From Acidobacteriota bacterium (lineage in GTDB: Bacteria; Acidobacteriota; Terriglobia; Acidoferrales; 2-02-FULL-67-57), in assembly GCA_016210895.1 (NCBI GenBank), contig JACQTG010000026.1, forward strand, positions 1 through 6,570: DNA of 6,570 bases, given 5' to 3'. A model generated the notes under the pieces. It made no database searches. It was not told where the DNA came from and worked only from the letters and a program-made list of their open reading frames with translations. The position numbers and the translations under genes are program-made. Positions 1 through 5,514 of this stretch are shown here, in pieces. Position 1 is the first letter of the stretch. The number at the start of each line of letters is the position of its first letter.

Positions 1-257
1 ACGTCGGCGGGGTGGTGCTGGCGGTGTCGCAGTTTACGCTCTACGGCGACTGCCGCAAAGGCCGTCGGCCGAGCTTCGACCGCGCCGCGGCGGCCGAGCC
101 GGCACGGGCGCTCTACGAGCGTTTCGTCGCCAAGCTGCGTGAGCTGGGTGTGCGGGTCGAGACCGGCGTGTTTCAGGCGCGGATGGCGGTGGAGCTGGTG
201 AACGACGGCCCGGTGACGCTGCTGCTGACGAGTCCGAACGAGCCGCAGGTGCTCTGA
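1..257 (+). CDS. dtd: D-aminoacyl-tRNA deacylase, C-terminal part (5' end outside window)
   Basis: Dtd hydrolyses D-amino acids (and glycine) wrongly attached to tRNA, a cytoplasmic proofreading step. The reading frame is open from base 3 to the TGA at 255-257, giving about 84 residues of a family usually near 145-150, so roughly the last 57% is present. Two family signatures are visible. The SQFTL motif (codons at 27-41, followed by [12 protein letters not shown]) forms part of the active site. The NDGPVT segment (codons at 201-218) is the Gly-cisPro motif that rejects L-aminoacyl-tRNA. Nothing looks broken: the protein ends a few residues after the last conserved strand, as usual. The true start lies left of the window, so its regulation cannot be seen. 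The next gene is 212 bp away and unrelated in function, so dtd is probably the last gene of its transcript. Confidence 0.95.
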   Translation, partial: VGGVVLAVSQFTLYGDCRKGRRPSFDRAAAAEPARALYERFVAKLRELGVRVETGVFQARMAVELVNDGPVTLLLTSPNEPQVL

Positions 258-263
258 ACCTGG

Positions 264-287
264 GGCCACCGGCCAGAGGCCGGTGCC
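264..287. repeat. GC-rich hairpin 7 bp after dtd
   Basis: An 8-bp perfect stem, CACCGGCC (267-274) and GGCCGGTG (278-285), closes on an AGA loop. Two more G-C pairs (264-265 with 286-287) add to it across a bulged C266. It sits just after the dtd stop and could stop transcription or protect the mRNA 3' end. No T-run follows, so a classic intrinsic terminator is not supported. It could equally be a copy of a dispersed intergenic palindrome. Confidence 0.5.
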
Positions 288-346
288 ACCAAGAAGCTAA
301 GGCACGAGAGGCGGCGCGCAAGAAGGCAGAAGAACAGGGCATCGAG

Positions 347-368
347 CCCCCAGGTTCCTGCCTGGGGG
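347..368. repeat. Second GC-rich hairpin in the dtd-permease spacer
   Basis: CCCCCAGG (347-354) pairs perfectly with CCTGGGGG (361-368) around the 6-base loop TTCCTG. The downstream bases are ATTGTTCGG, too poor in T for a convincing intrinsic terminator. It lies 102 bp upstream of the permease start and could act in the leader, as a weak terminator for dtd, or as a dispersed palindromic repeat. Only the pairing is seen directly. Confidence 0.5.
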
Positions 369-403
369 ATTGTTCGGCAGAGAGAAGGAGGCAAAGGAAG
401 TTG

Positions 404-462
404 CACCGCAGAGGCGCAGAGAACGCAGAGAAGACAGAGGGTACAGAGAGCGCAGAGAGAAG
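404..462. repeat. Purine-rich tandem-like repeat, CGCAGAGA-type units
   Basis: About six to seven imperfect units of 8-10 bases, based on CGCAGAG or ACAGAG followed by A/G, run without a break. The consensus is roughly CGCAGAGAA. One strand is almost all purine plus C, and translating the opposite strand gives a spurious Leu-Cys-rich peptide. Tracts of this kind recur between genes in several environmental bacterial phyla; that statement is from familiarity and was not searched. The tract stops 7 bases before the ATG of the next gene, so its AGAGAGA end is the only purine-rich sequence available as a ribosome-binding site there. Confidence 0.7.
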
Positions 463-469
463 CTGAGCG

Positions 470-1693
470 ATGATGGATGTGCGAGACACGGTGGGGCAGG
501 CGCTGGCGGCGCTCGCGGCGCGCAAGCTCCGCACCGCGCTGACCCTGCTCGGGCTGATCATCGGCGTCAGCTCGCTCATCCTGGTGATGACGATCATCCA
601 GGGCGCCAATACCTACGTGAAGCAGAAGATCGCCAACCTGGGCACGGATGTCTTCGAAGTCTCGAAGCTGCCGCTCGCGACGACGAATTTCAACGAGCTG
701 GTGAAGGCGCTGCGGAACAAAGACTTGGTGCGGGAGGAGTGGCAGGCGGTGGCCGCCGGTTGCAGCCTCTGCCGCGCGGTAGGGGCGGTGGCGCGCACCA
801 AGGGTCGTGTGCGCTCGGCTACGGAGAGCCTGGCGGATGTGGAGATTCGCGGCGAAAGCCCGGAAGTGTCCAGCATCAGCTCGCTCGACCTGGTCGCTGG
901 CCGCAGCTTCACGCCGAGCGAAGACGAGCAGGCGGCGCGCGTCTGCGTGCTGGGCGACAACGTGCTGCAGGAGCTCTTCCCCAGCCGCGACCCGCTCGAA
1001 CAGCACCTGCGCATCGGCGGGGAGGAATTCCGCGTCATCGGGGTGGCCGAGCGCATCGGCTCCATCCTGGGCCAGGAGCAGGACACCTTCGTCATCATCC
1101 CGCTCAGCACCTTTCAGAAATTCTACGGCAGCCGCGTGAGCCTGACCCTCAAGGTGCAGGTGCGCTCGGAGGCCGACCTGGCGCGCGCGCAGGAGCAGGT
1201 GCGTACCCTGCTGCGCGGGCAGCGGCAGCGCGACTACGACGAGCCGGACGATTTCTACATGGCCACCGCCGAGACCTACCTGGCGCTGTGGGAGGGCATC
1301 AGCTCGGTCTTCTTTCTCGTCTTCGTCCTGATCTCTTCGATTGCCTCGCTCGTCGGCGGCATCGTGATTATGAACATCATGTTGGTCAGCGTCACCGAGC
1401 GCACGAAAGAGATCGGGCTGCGCCGGTCGGTGGGCGCCACCCGCCGCGACATCCTGAAGCACTTCCTGCTCGAGGCGCTCACGCTCTGTCTGGTGGGCGG
1501 GGTGATCGGTGTCGGGGTGGGCTTCGTGGTGGCCGTGGTGTTGCGCACCTTCACACCTTTCCCGGCGGATGTGCGCTTGTGGGTGGCGTTCATGGGTTTT
1601 GCGCTGTCGTCGGCGATTGCGCTCATCTTCGGTCTCTATCCGGCCATGCAGGCGGCGCGGCTTGACCCGGCCGTGGCCTTGAGGGCGGAATGA
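470..1693 (+). CDS. MacB/FtsX-type ABC transporter permease (first of a tandem pair)
   Basis: This is an inner-membrane permease of the MacB/FtsX class (407 residues). Relatives couple cytoplasmic ATP hydrolysis to movement in the periplasm, for example efflux or lipoprotein transport; the substrate here is unknown. The layout fits the family: membrane segment 1 at about residues 22-44, a large periplasmic domain (about 45-275), then three membrane segments near 277-305, 335-358 and 370-392. The conserved SVTERTKEIGLRRSVGA stretch (307-323) is present, as is the C-terminal GLYPAMQAARLDPAVALRAE. No nucleotide-binding domain is fused. The start is well bounded: an in-frame TGA lies at 464-466, so ATG 470 is the earliest option and ATG 473 the only close alternative. 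The ribosome site is weak and lies within the purine repeat. A CSLC pair (Cys98, Cys101) in the periplasmic part is unusual and absent from the second permease. It overlaps the next gene by 4 bp. Confidence 0.93.
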   Translation: MMDVRDTVGQALAALAARKLRTALTLLGLIIGVSSLILVMTIIQGANTYVKQKIANLGTDVFEVSKLPLATTNFNELVKALRNKDLVREEWQAVAAGCSLCRAVGAVARTKGRVRSATESLADVEIRGESPEVSSISSLDLVAGRSFTPSEDEQAARVCVLGDNVLQELFPSRDPLEQHLRIGGEEFRVIGVAERIGSILGQEQDTFVIIPLSTFQKFYGSRVSLTLKVQVRSEADLARAQEQVRTLLRGQRQRDYDEPDDFYMATAETYLALWEGISSVFFLVFVLISSIASLVGGIVIMNIMLVSVTERTKEIGLRRSVGATRRDILKHFLLEALTLCLVGGVIGVGVGFVVAVVLRTFTPFPADVRLWVAFMGFALSSAIALIFGLYPAMQAARLDPAVALRAE

Positions 1694-2967
1694 GAATCGC
1701 GTTGCTGGTCAAATTGGTTTGGACGGAGTTGCAGGAAAACCTCCGCGCGGCGTGGACCACCATTCGCACCCACAAGCTGCGCTCCGGGCTGACCATGCTC
1801 GGCGTGGTCATCGGGGTGACCTCGGTAATCACGGTGGCGGCGGTGATCAACGGGCTCAATAGCTACATTGGCAACAAGGTGCAGGAGATCGGCGCTAAGG
1901 TCTTTTTCGTTACCCGCTTCCCGGCCTTCCAGTGGGAGGAGTGGCCCGAACACATCCGCCAGCGCAAGTACCTGACCTACGCGGATGTGGTGGCGCTGCG
2001 GGAGCAGTGCCCGATGGTCGAGGTGGCCACGCCCTTTCTGACCCGCGCCATCTTCTTCGGCCAGCCGAATGAAATCCGCTACCGCAACCAGAGCATCGAA
2101 AACGTCTTCGTGCGCGGCGCCGAGCCCGAGTTCATCCAGATCATTCCGGTGGCGGCGGTGCGAGAAGGCCGGATGTTCACCCACGCCGAAAACGAGCATG
2201 CCGCGCGGGTGGCGGTGCTGGGTCTGGGAATCGCCAACTCGCTCTTTGAGGGCGCGGATCCGGTGGGGAAGACGGTGCGGCTGAACGGGCTCGAATTTCT
2301 TGTGCTGGGGGTGTTCGAACGCCACCAGGGCTTGTTCGGCGGGCCCGGCATCGACGATTTTGTCGTCATTCCCTACAAGACCTTCAACAAGCTCTGGCCG
2401 GAAATCGAAGAAGTGATGATTGCGGTCGCCGTCGACGACCCGGCTAACCTCAAGCGGGCGGAAGAGGAGATCACTTCTGTGTTGCGCCGACGGCGGGGCG
2501 TTCCCCCTGACGCGGACAATGACTTCGAAGTCACGGCACCGGATTTTCTCTCCGCGCTCTGGGACGAGCTGACCGGTGCCATCGTCATCCTCACCTTCAT
2601 CATTGCTTCCATCGCGCTCGTGGTCGGCGGCATCGGGGTGATGAACATCATGCTGGTCAGCGTCACCGAACGCACGGCCGAAATCGGCGTGCGCAAGGCT
2701 GTGGGCGCGCGCCAGCGGGACATCCGCCGGCAGTTTCTGATCGAAGCCGTCACCCTGACCAGCCTGGGCGGGGTGCTGGGCATCCTGCTGGGGATGCTGA
2801 CGAGCCTGATCATCAGCCGCTTGTTTGAGAACCTGCCCGCCAGCGTCTCGCCCGCCTGGGTGAGCATCGGGTTTGCGTTGTCCGTGGGGGTAGGGTTGTT
2901 TTTCGGCATCTATCCCGCCAACCGCGCCGCCGGCCTCGACCCCATCGCCTGCCTTCGGTATGAATAG
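1690..2967 (+). CDS. MacB/FtsX-type ABC transporter permease (second of the pair)
   Basis: This 425-residue paralogue of the preceding permease has the same architecture: membrane segment 1 near residues 33-56, a periplasmic MacB-like domain, then segments near 296-322, 355-376 and 389-411. The family hallmark reads SVTERTAEIGVRKAVGA (324-340), and the C-terminus GIYPANRAAGLDPIACLRYE is typical. Its N-terminus is about 12 residues longer than that of its partner. ATG 1690 overlaps the upstream TGA in an ATGA arrangement, with GAGG at 1681-1684 five bases before it, so translation is probably coupled and the two products made in similar amounts. That suggests a heterodimeric permease. The DNA around the SVTER motif is nearly identical in both genes, consistent with tandem duplication. 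No ATPase (Walker A/B, LSGGQ) or HlyD-like adaptor is encoded here, so partners must come from elsewhere. The substrate cannot be inferred. Confidence 0.93.
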   Translation: MRIALLVKLVWTELQENLRAAWTTIRTHKLRSGLTMLGVVIGVTSVITVAAVINGLNSYIGNKVQEIGAKVFFVTRFPAFQWEEWPEHIRQRKYLTYADVVALREQCPMVEVATPFLTRAIFFGQPNEIRYRNQSIENVFVRGAEPEFIQIIPVAAVREGRMFTHAENEHAARVAVLGLGIANSLFEGADPVGKTVRLNGLEFLVLGVFERHQGLFGGPGIDDFVVIPYKTFNKLWPEIEEVMIAVAVDDPANLKRAEEEITSVLRRRRGVPPDADNDFEVTAPDFLSALWDELTGAIVILTFIIASIALVVGGIGVMNIMLVSVTERTAEIGVRKAVGARQRDIRRQFLIEAVTLTSLGGVLGILLGMLTSLIISRLFENLPASVSPAWVSIGFALSVGVGLFFGIYPANRAAGLDPIACLRYE

Positions 2968-3128
2968 CTGCGGCCGGGAGGCCTGTCTCCGCTACGAATG
3001 CCGACCAGCGAGCGGCGACCAGTGGACAGAAAACGAAACAGACCGCTGAGCTATCGGTTTTCTTCCACCTTGACACGCCGTCCCGGTTGGGCAAACCTAA
3101 CTCCCGCCTGTCGCATGGGGGCGGGGGT

Positions 3129-3542
3129 ATGGTGAACCATTGGTTGTTTCTGAGCGACCCAGGGAGCTACCACTACGATCAACTGTTTCGCAAGTCGTGC
3201 GAGGTCTGGGACGGCGTGCACGGCGCCGCGGCCCAGCGCTACATCGCCCAGATCCGCAAAGGCGACCGTATCTTGGGCTATCACACCGCCCCGGAAAAGA
3301 GCGTCTGCTGCGTGCTCGAAGCCGTGAGCGCGCCCTACCAGAACCCCGAGAAGAAAGACAAGACCTTAGTGGTGGACGTGCGCGGGGTGGAGAAGCTGCC
3401 GCGGCCGGTGCCGCTGGCCGAGCTGAAGAAAAATCGCGTACTTAAGAGGATGAAACTCTTCAGGTTTTTCCGGCCGATTGCGGTTTCGCCGCTGACCGCG
3501 GTCGAATTCAAGGAGATTCTGCGCCTGGGGAACGCTCGGTAG
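3129..3542 (+). CDS. EVE-domain (PUA-like) protein
   Basis: This small soluble protein (137 residues) is essentially one EVE domain, a PUA-like fold related to YTH. Some family members bind modified bases in DNA or RNA, but the cellular role of stand-alone bacterial EVE proteins is mostly unknown. Recognisable family features are NHWLFLSDPGSYHYDQL at the N-terminus (residues 3-19), VWDGVHGAAAQRYIAQIRKGD (26-46) with the conserved Trp and GD, YHT (51-53) where the family usually has YHS, and a central strand around CCVLEAV. The C-terminal FFRPIAVSPLTAVEFKEIL matches the usual end of the domain. ATG 3129 is chosen because homology begins there. G-rich bases at 3117-3127 could serve as the ribosome site, and the frame extends upstream only to a TTG at 3087 with no family resemblance. 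It lies 161 bp after the permeases and converges with the next gene. Confidence 0.88.
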   Translation: MVNHWLFLSDPGSYHYDQLFRKSCEVWDGVHGAAAQRYIAQIRKGDRILGYHTAPEKSVCCVLEAVSAPYQNPEKKDKTLVVDVRGVEKLPRPVPLAELKKNRVLKRMKLFRFFRPIAVSPLTAVEFKEILRLGNAR

Positions 3543-3653
3543 GGAGGCGAGGTCACGCCGGGCCGAAGAGGCCAGGGTCAAGCGTTAAGCGCTGCCCCAA
3601 CCTGAGCACCCATGAGGAAGCAGGCCAGGCGTAGGTCCGACCCTGTCCGCATG

Positions 3654-3668
3654 TGCTCCTTGGGAGCA
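3654..3668. terminator. Short hairpin between convergent genes, weak terminator candidate
   Basis: TGCTCC (3654-3659) and GGAGCA (3663-3668) form a perfect 6-bp stem around TTG. It lies between the stop codons of the convergent EVE gene and the His/Asp-rich gene, where a bidirectional terminator would be expected. Neither strand has a T-run after it and the loop is tight, so the call is weak. Confidence 0.25.
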
Positions 3669-3675
3669 ATCCCGC

Positions 3676-4035
3676 CTAGAAGGGGATGACCACTCCCACC
3701 CCAATGTGAATGGAGCCGCGGTGATGACGATGGTGGTGCCGGTGTCCGCGGCCGTGGCCCAACCCCGGATGATAGCCAAAGACAGGATGACGGCGGAAAC
3801 CAGGATGGTGGTGGTGAGCAAACCTGGAGTGTTGGCGGAACTTTCGGTATCTACGGTGATCCCAATTATTGACGTGGTTTACGTACGCGTCATCGTCGTC
3901 ATCGTCATAGCGCAAGACCACGTCTTCGTCCCTGTCGTCATCGTCGTCGTGATCGGCCCACGCTGGGGCAACCGCAAACAGCAGCGAAATAGCGCACAAC
4001 ACTGCGAGCTTCGACAACAGACTCTGCGTGTTCAT
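3676..4035 (-). CDS. Exported Asp-rich and His-rich small protein, function unknown
   Basis: I do not recognise a named family. The 119-residue product begins with a textbook Sec signal peptide: Lys9, a hydrophobic core LAVLCAISLLFAVA, and a likely signal peptidase I site after Ala27 (APAWA, then Asp). The mature protein starts with an acidic block (DHDDDDDRDED, 28-38) and a second run of six Asp (44-49). A basic, His-rich region follows (HHHH at 74-77 and the cluster HRHHHRHH at 98-105), ending in the strand-like GSIHIGVGVVIPF with a terminal Phe. About 19 of 92 mature residues are His, so binding of divalent metal in the periplasm or at the surface is a reasonable inference but unproven. 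Evidence that the gene is real: the signal peptide, the strong AGGAGGT site upstream, and a start matching both. The Asp runs come from GAC/GAT triplet tracts that could vary in length. It is not closely linked to either neighbour. Confidence 0.8.
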   Translation of the reverse strand: MNTQSLLSKLAVLCAISLLFAVAPAWADHDDDDDRDEDVVLRYDDDDDDAYVNHVNNWDHRRYRKFRQHSRFAHHHHPGFRRHPVFGYHPGLGHGRGHRHHHRHHRGSIHIGVGVVIPF

Positions 4036-4039
4036 GGCT

Positions 4040-4046
4040 ACCTCCT
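4040..4046 (-). promoter_or_regulatory. Ribosome binding site AGGAGGT
   Basis: Read on the minus strand, a perfect AGGAGGT lies 4 bases before the ATG at 4035-4033. It fixes the start of the exported His/Asp-rich protein and is the strongest such site in the window, arguing that this low-complexity reading frame is translated. Confidence 0.85.
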
Positions 4047-4126
4047 GTCTCCGCCTTTACACTTAGATGGGGGGACACAGCAAACGGTTTCCCCAGGTCG
4101 CGGCGCACTGGCGGTGGGGTGGCGGG

Positions 4127-4262
4127 GTAGCGGCGACGAAGGCCCTGGAGTCTTGGTCGCTGAGCGCAGTCGGTGCCTTCGTCGTCGGTTTGTTCCGGCC
4201 GGCGAGGAAGCCTGCGTCTGGTGGCAGCGTCGCCTGCAGCCGGCGGCCTTCCTCGCCGCTAC
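4127..4262. repeat. Tandem hairpins with related arms (palindromic intergenic element)
   Basis: Four related arms lie in order. Arm 1 (4131-4143, CGGCGACGAAGGC) pairs with arm 2 (4175-4187, GCCTTCGTCGTCG) over 13 positions with one G-T pair. Arm 3 (4200-4210, CGGCGAGGAAG) pairs perfectly with arm 4 (4248-4258). The outer ends also match: GTAGCGGCGACGAAGGCC at 4127-4144 is the reverse complement of 4245-4262 except for one base. The element can therefore fold as two side-by-side hairpins or as one large stem. It starts 20 bases beyond the stop of the TreT-like gene and may end that transcript or protect its 3' end, but no T-run is present. A REP/BIME-like dispersed repeat or a remnant of a small non-autonomous mobile element is equally possible. 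Confidence 0.6.
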
Positions 4263-4281
4263 AGCGCACCGTAGGCCGAGG

Positions 4282-5514
4282 TTAGCGGCGGGCAAGCAGA
4301 AGGCAGAGAAAGAGCCAGCGCTTCAGGTTGCTCGTAATCAGATAGTTCGCGCGCACGTGCTCGCGGCCGTTCTCGGCCAACTGCTGGGCGAAGGCGGGGT
4401 TCGAGAGCAGGTAGCGAATCTGATAGGCGGTTCCTTCGATCGAGTGCGCCAGCATCCCGGTAATCTTGTGAATCACCTGCGCCGGGATGCCGCCCACGGC
4501 GCTCGCCACCACCGGCTTCTTCTTCCACAGGGCTTCGGCCACGGTGAGGCCGAAGCCTTCGCGGATGGACTTCTGGATGACGATGGTGGAAGCACGCTGG
4601 AGAGCGTTGATCTCGAGCGCGCTCCAGGGCGGCAGTTCGAGGATATGGATGTTGGAGTCACCCGCCGCTGCCTGGCGCGCCTCGGCCAGCACCTGCCCGC
4701 CTTCCGGGTCGTCGCTGGCGCCGCCGCCGGCCAGCACGAGCTGGCAGGGAAGGTAGCGACGCACGAGCCGGTAGGCTTCAATCACCCCGAGCGGATCTTT
4801 CAGCCGGTCGAAGCGGGAAACCTGGGTGAGGAGGGGCAGCTTGGGATCGATGTGGAATCGCTCGAGCGTCTCGCGGATGAACTCCGGCTCCAGCTCGCGG
4901 TTCTTCTCCGACAGCGGATCAATGCTGGGGTAGAAGCGGTACTGGGGGATTTCGAGCCCGCGGGTGAAGCTGGCGGAAGAGAAGATGGTGGCGTCGTAGC
5001 GGCGCACGTACTGGTGCAGAAACTCCCACACGGTGGGATTGGGCTGGGAGACGTCGATGTGGCAGCGCCAGATCCAGGCGCCGTGGCTGCGCGCGCGCGC
5101 CTCGATCAGCCCGGCGGGCTGCGGGTCGTGGATGACGATGAAGTCTTCCTCAAACTGCATCGTGGCCAGGCTCTGCTCGGTGTAGGACCGGAAGATGTCG
5201 AAATCCTGCGGCCGGACTTCGTAGGGGGCGCCGTGCAGGGCGTTGTGGAAGCCTTTGGTGACGGCGAAGAAATCATCGCCACCCTTGATCACTTCCCAGC
5301 GGGTCTCGAGGCCCAGCTCCTGGAGCAGGGGCACGGAGCGGTTCAGAATCTCTGCTACCCCACCGCCCACCGAGGTGGAGTTCACCATCTTGATCCGACG
5401 GCCGGCGAGCTGCCCGGCCAGCACCCGCAGGTCGAGAATCTCGCTCGCGCCCACCACGGGCCGGTAGTCATCGAGGGAAATCGGCTTGGCGGCAGCAGCG
5501 GGATTTGTCGACAT
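4282..5514 (-). CDS. treT: GT4 glycosyltransferase, TreT-like trehalose synthase
   Basis: This cytoplasmic retaining glycosyltransferase (410 residues, the usual size) resembles trehalose glycosyltransferring synthase, which joins glucose from an NDP-glucose donor to free glucose to make trehalose. Visible signatures, in order: VNSTSVGGGVAEIL (44-57) of the N-terminal Rossmann domain; VIHDPQPAGLI (127-137); WRCHIDVSQPN (149-159); YPSIDPLSEKN (195-205); QVSRFDRLKDPLGVIEAY (231-248), opening the donor-binding domain; and REGFGLTVAEALWKKKPVVAS (318-338), holding the EX7E pair Glu319 and Glu327 typical of GT4. The ATG overlaps the upstream gene's TGA by one base (TGATG), so translation is probably coupled. 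It is the last gene of a three-gene unit with a DUF5752-like protein and an OtsB-like phosphatase. The acceptor is not proven: the phosphatase neighbour leaves room for a phosphorylated acceptor or another glucoside, and related GT4 trehalose phosphorylases share much of this sequence. Confidence 0.85.
   Translation of the reverse strand: MSTNPAAAAKPISLDDYRPVVGASEILDLRVLAGQLAGRRIKMVNSTSVGGGVAEILNRSVPLLQELGLETRWEVIKGGDDFFAVTKGFHNALHGAPYEVRPQDFDIFRSYTEQSLATMQFEEDFIVIHDPQPAGLIEARARSHGAWIWRCHIDVSQPNPTVWEFLHQYVRRYDATIFSSASFTRGLEIPQYRFYPSIDPLSEKNRELEPEFIRETLERFHIDPKLPLLTQVSRFDRLKDPLGVIEAYRLVRRYLPCQLVLAGGGASDDPEGGQVLAEARQAAAGDSNIHILELPPWSALEINALQRASTIVIQKSIREGFGLTVAEALWKKKPVVASAVGGIPAQVIHKITGMLAHSIEGTAYQIRYLLSNPAFAQQLAENGREHVRANYLITSNLKRWLFLCLLLARR

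Noticed and set aside
404..462. Purine-rich tract considered as a CRISPR array or minisatellite
   Set aside because: Units are only 8-10 bases, imperfect and without spacers, so it is not CRISPR. It is better described as a short dispersed-type intergenic repeat.
173..1462. 429-codon minus-strand open frame opposite dtd and the first permease
   Set aside because: It lies antisense to two well-supported genes, and its Leu-Cys-rich stretch is just the translated purine repeat. No domain or ribosome site is seen.
370..1665. 431-codon plus-strand frame overlapping the first permease
   Set aside because: It runs in another frame through the permease, is very rich in Arg, Gly and Ala, and lacks any family signature; the permease frame has clear FtsX motifs.
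1636..2325. 229-codon minus-strand frame opposite the second permease
   Set aside because: His- and Arg-rich mirror of the permease coding strand with no motif; a typical shadow in GC-rich DNA.
3070..3100. Possible promoter for the EVE gene: perfect TTGACA at 3070-3075
   Set aside because: The hexamer 17 bases later is AAACCT and the best nearby alternative (CCTAAC) matches only three of six at a 20-base spacing. Without a convincing -10 box I do not call it.
4128..4262. Tandem hairpins considered as an intrinsic terminator or a tRNA
   Set aside because: No T-run follows on either strand, and the folding does not match a cloverleaf with anticodon and T-loop sequences.
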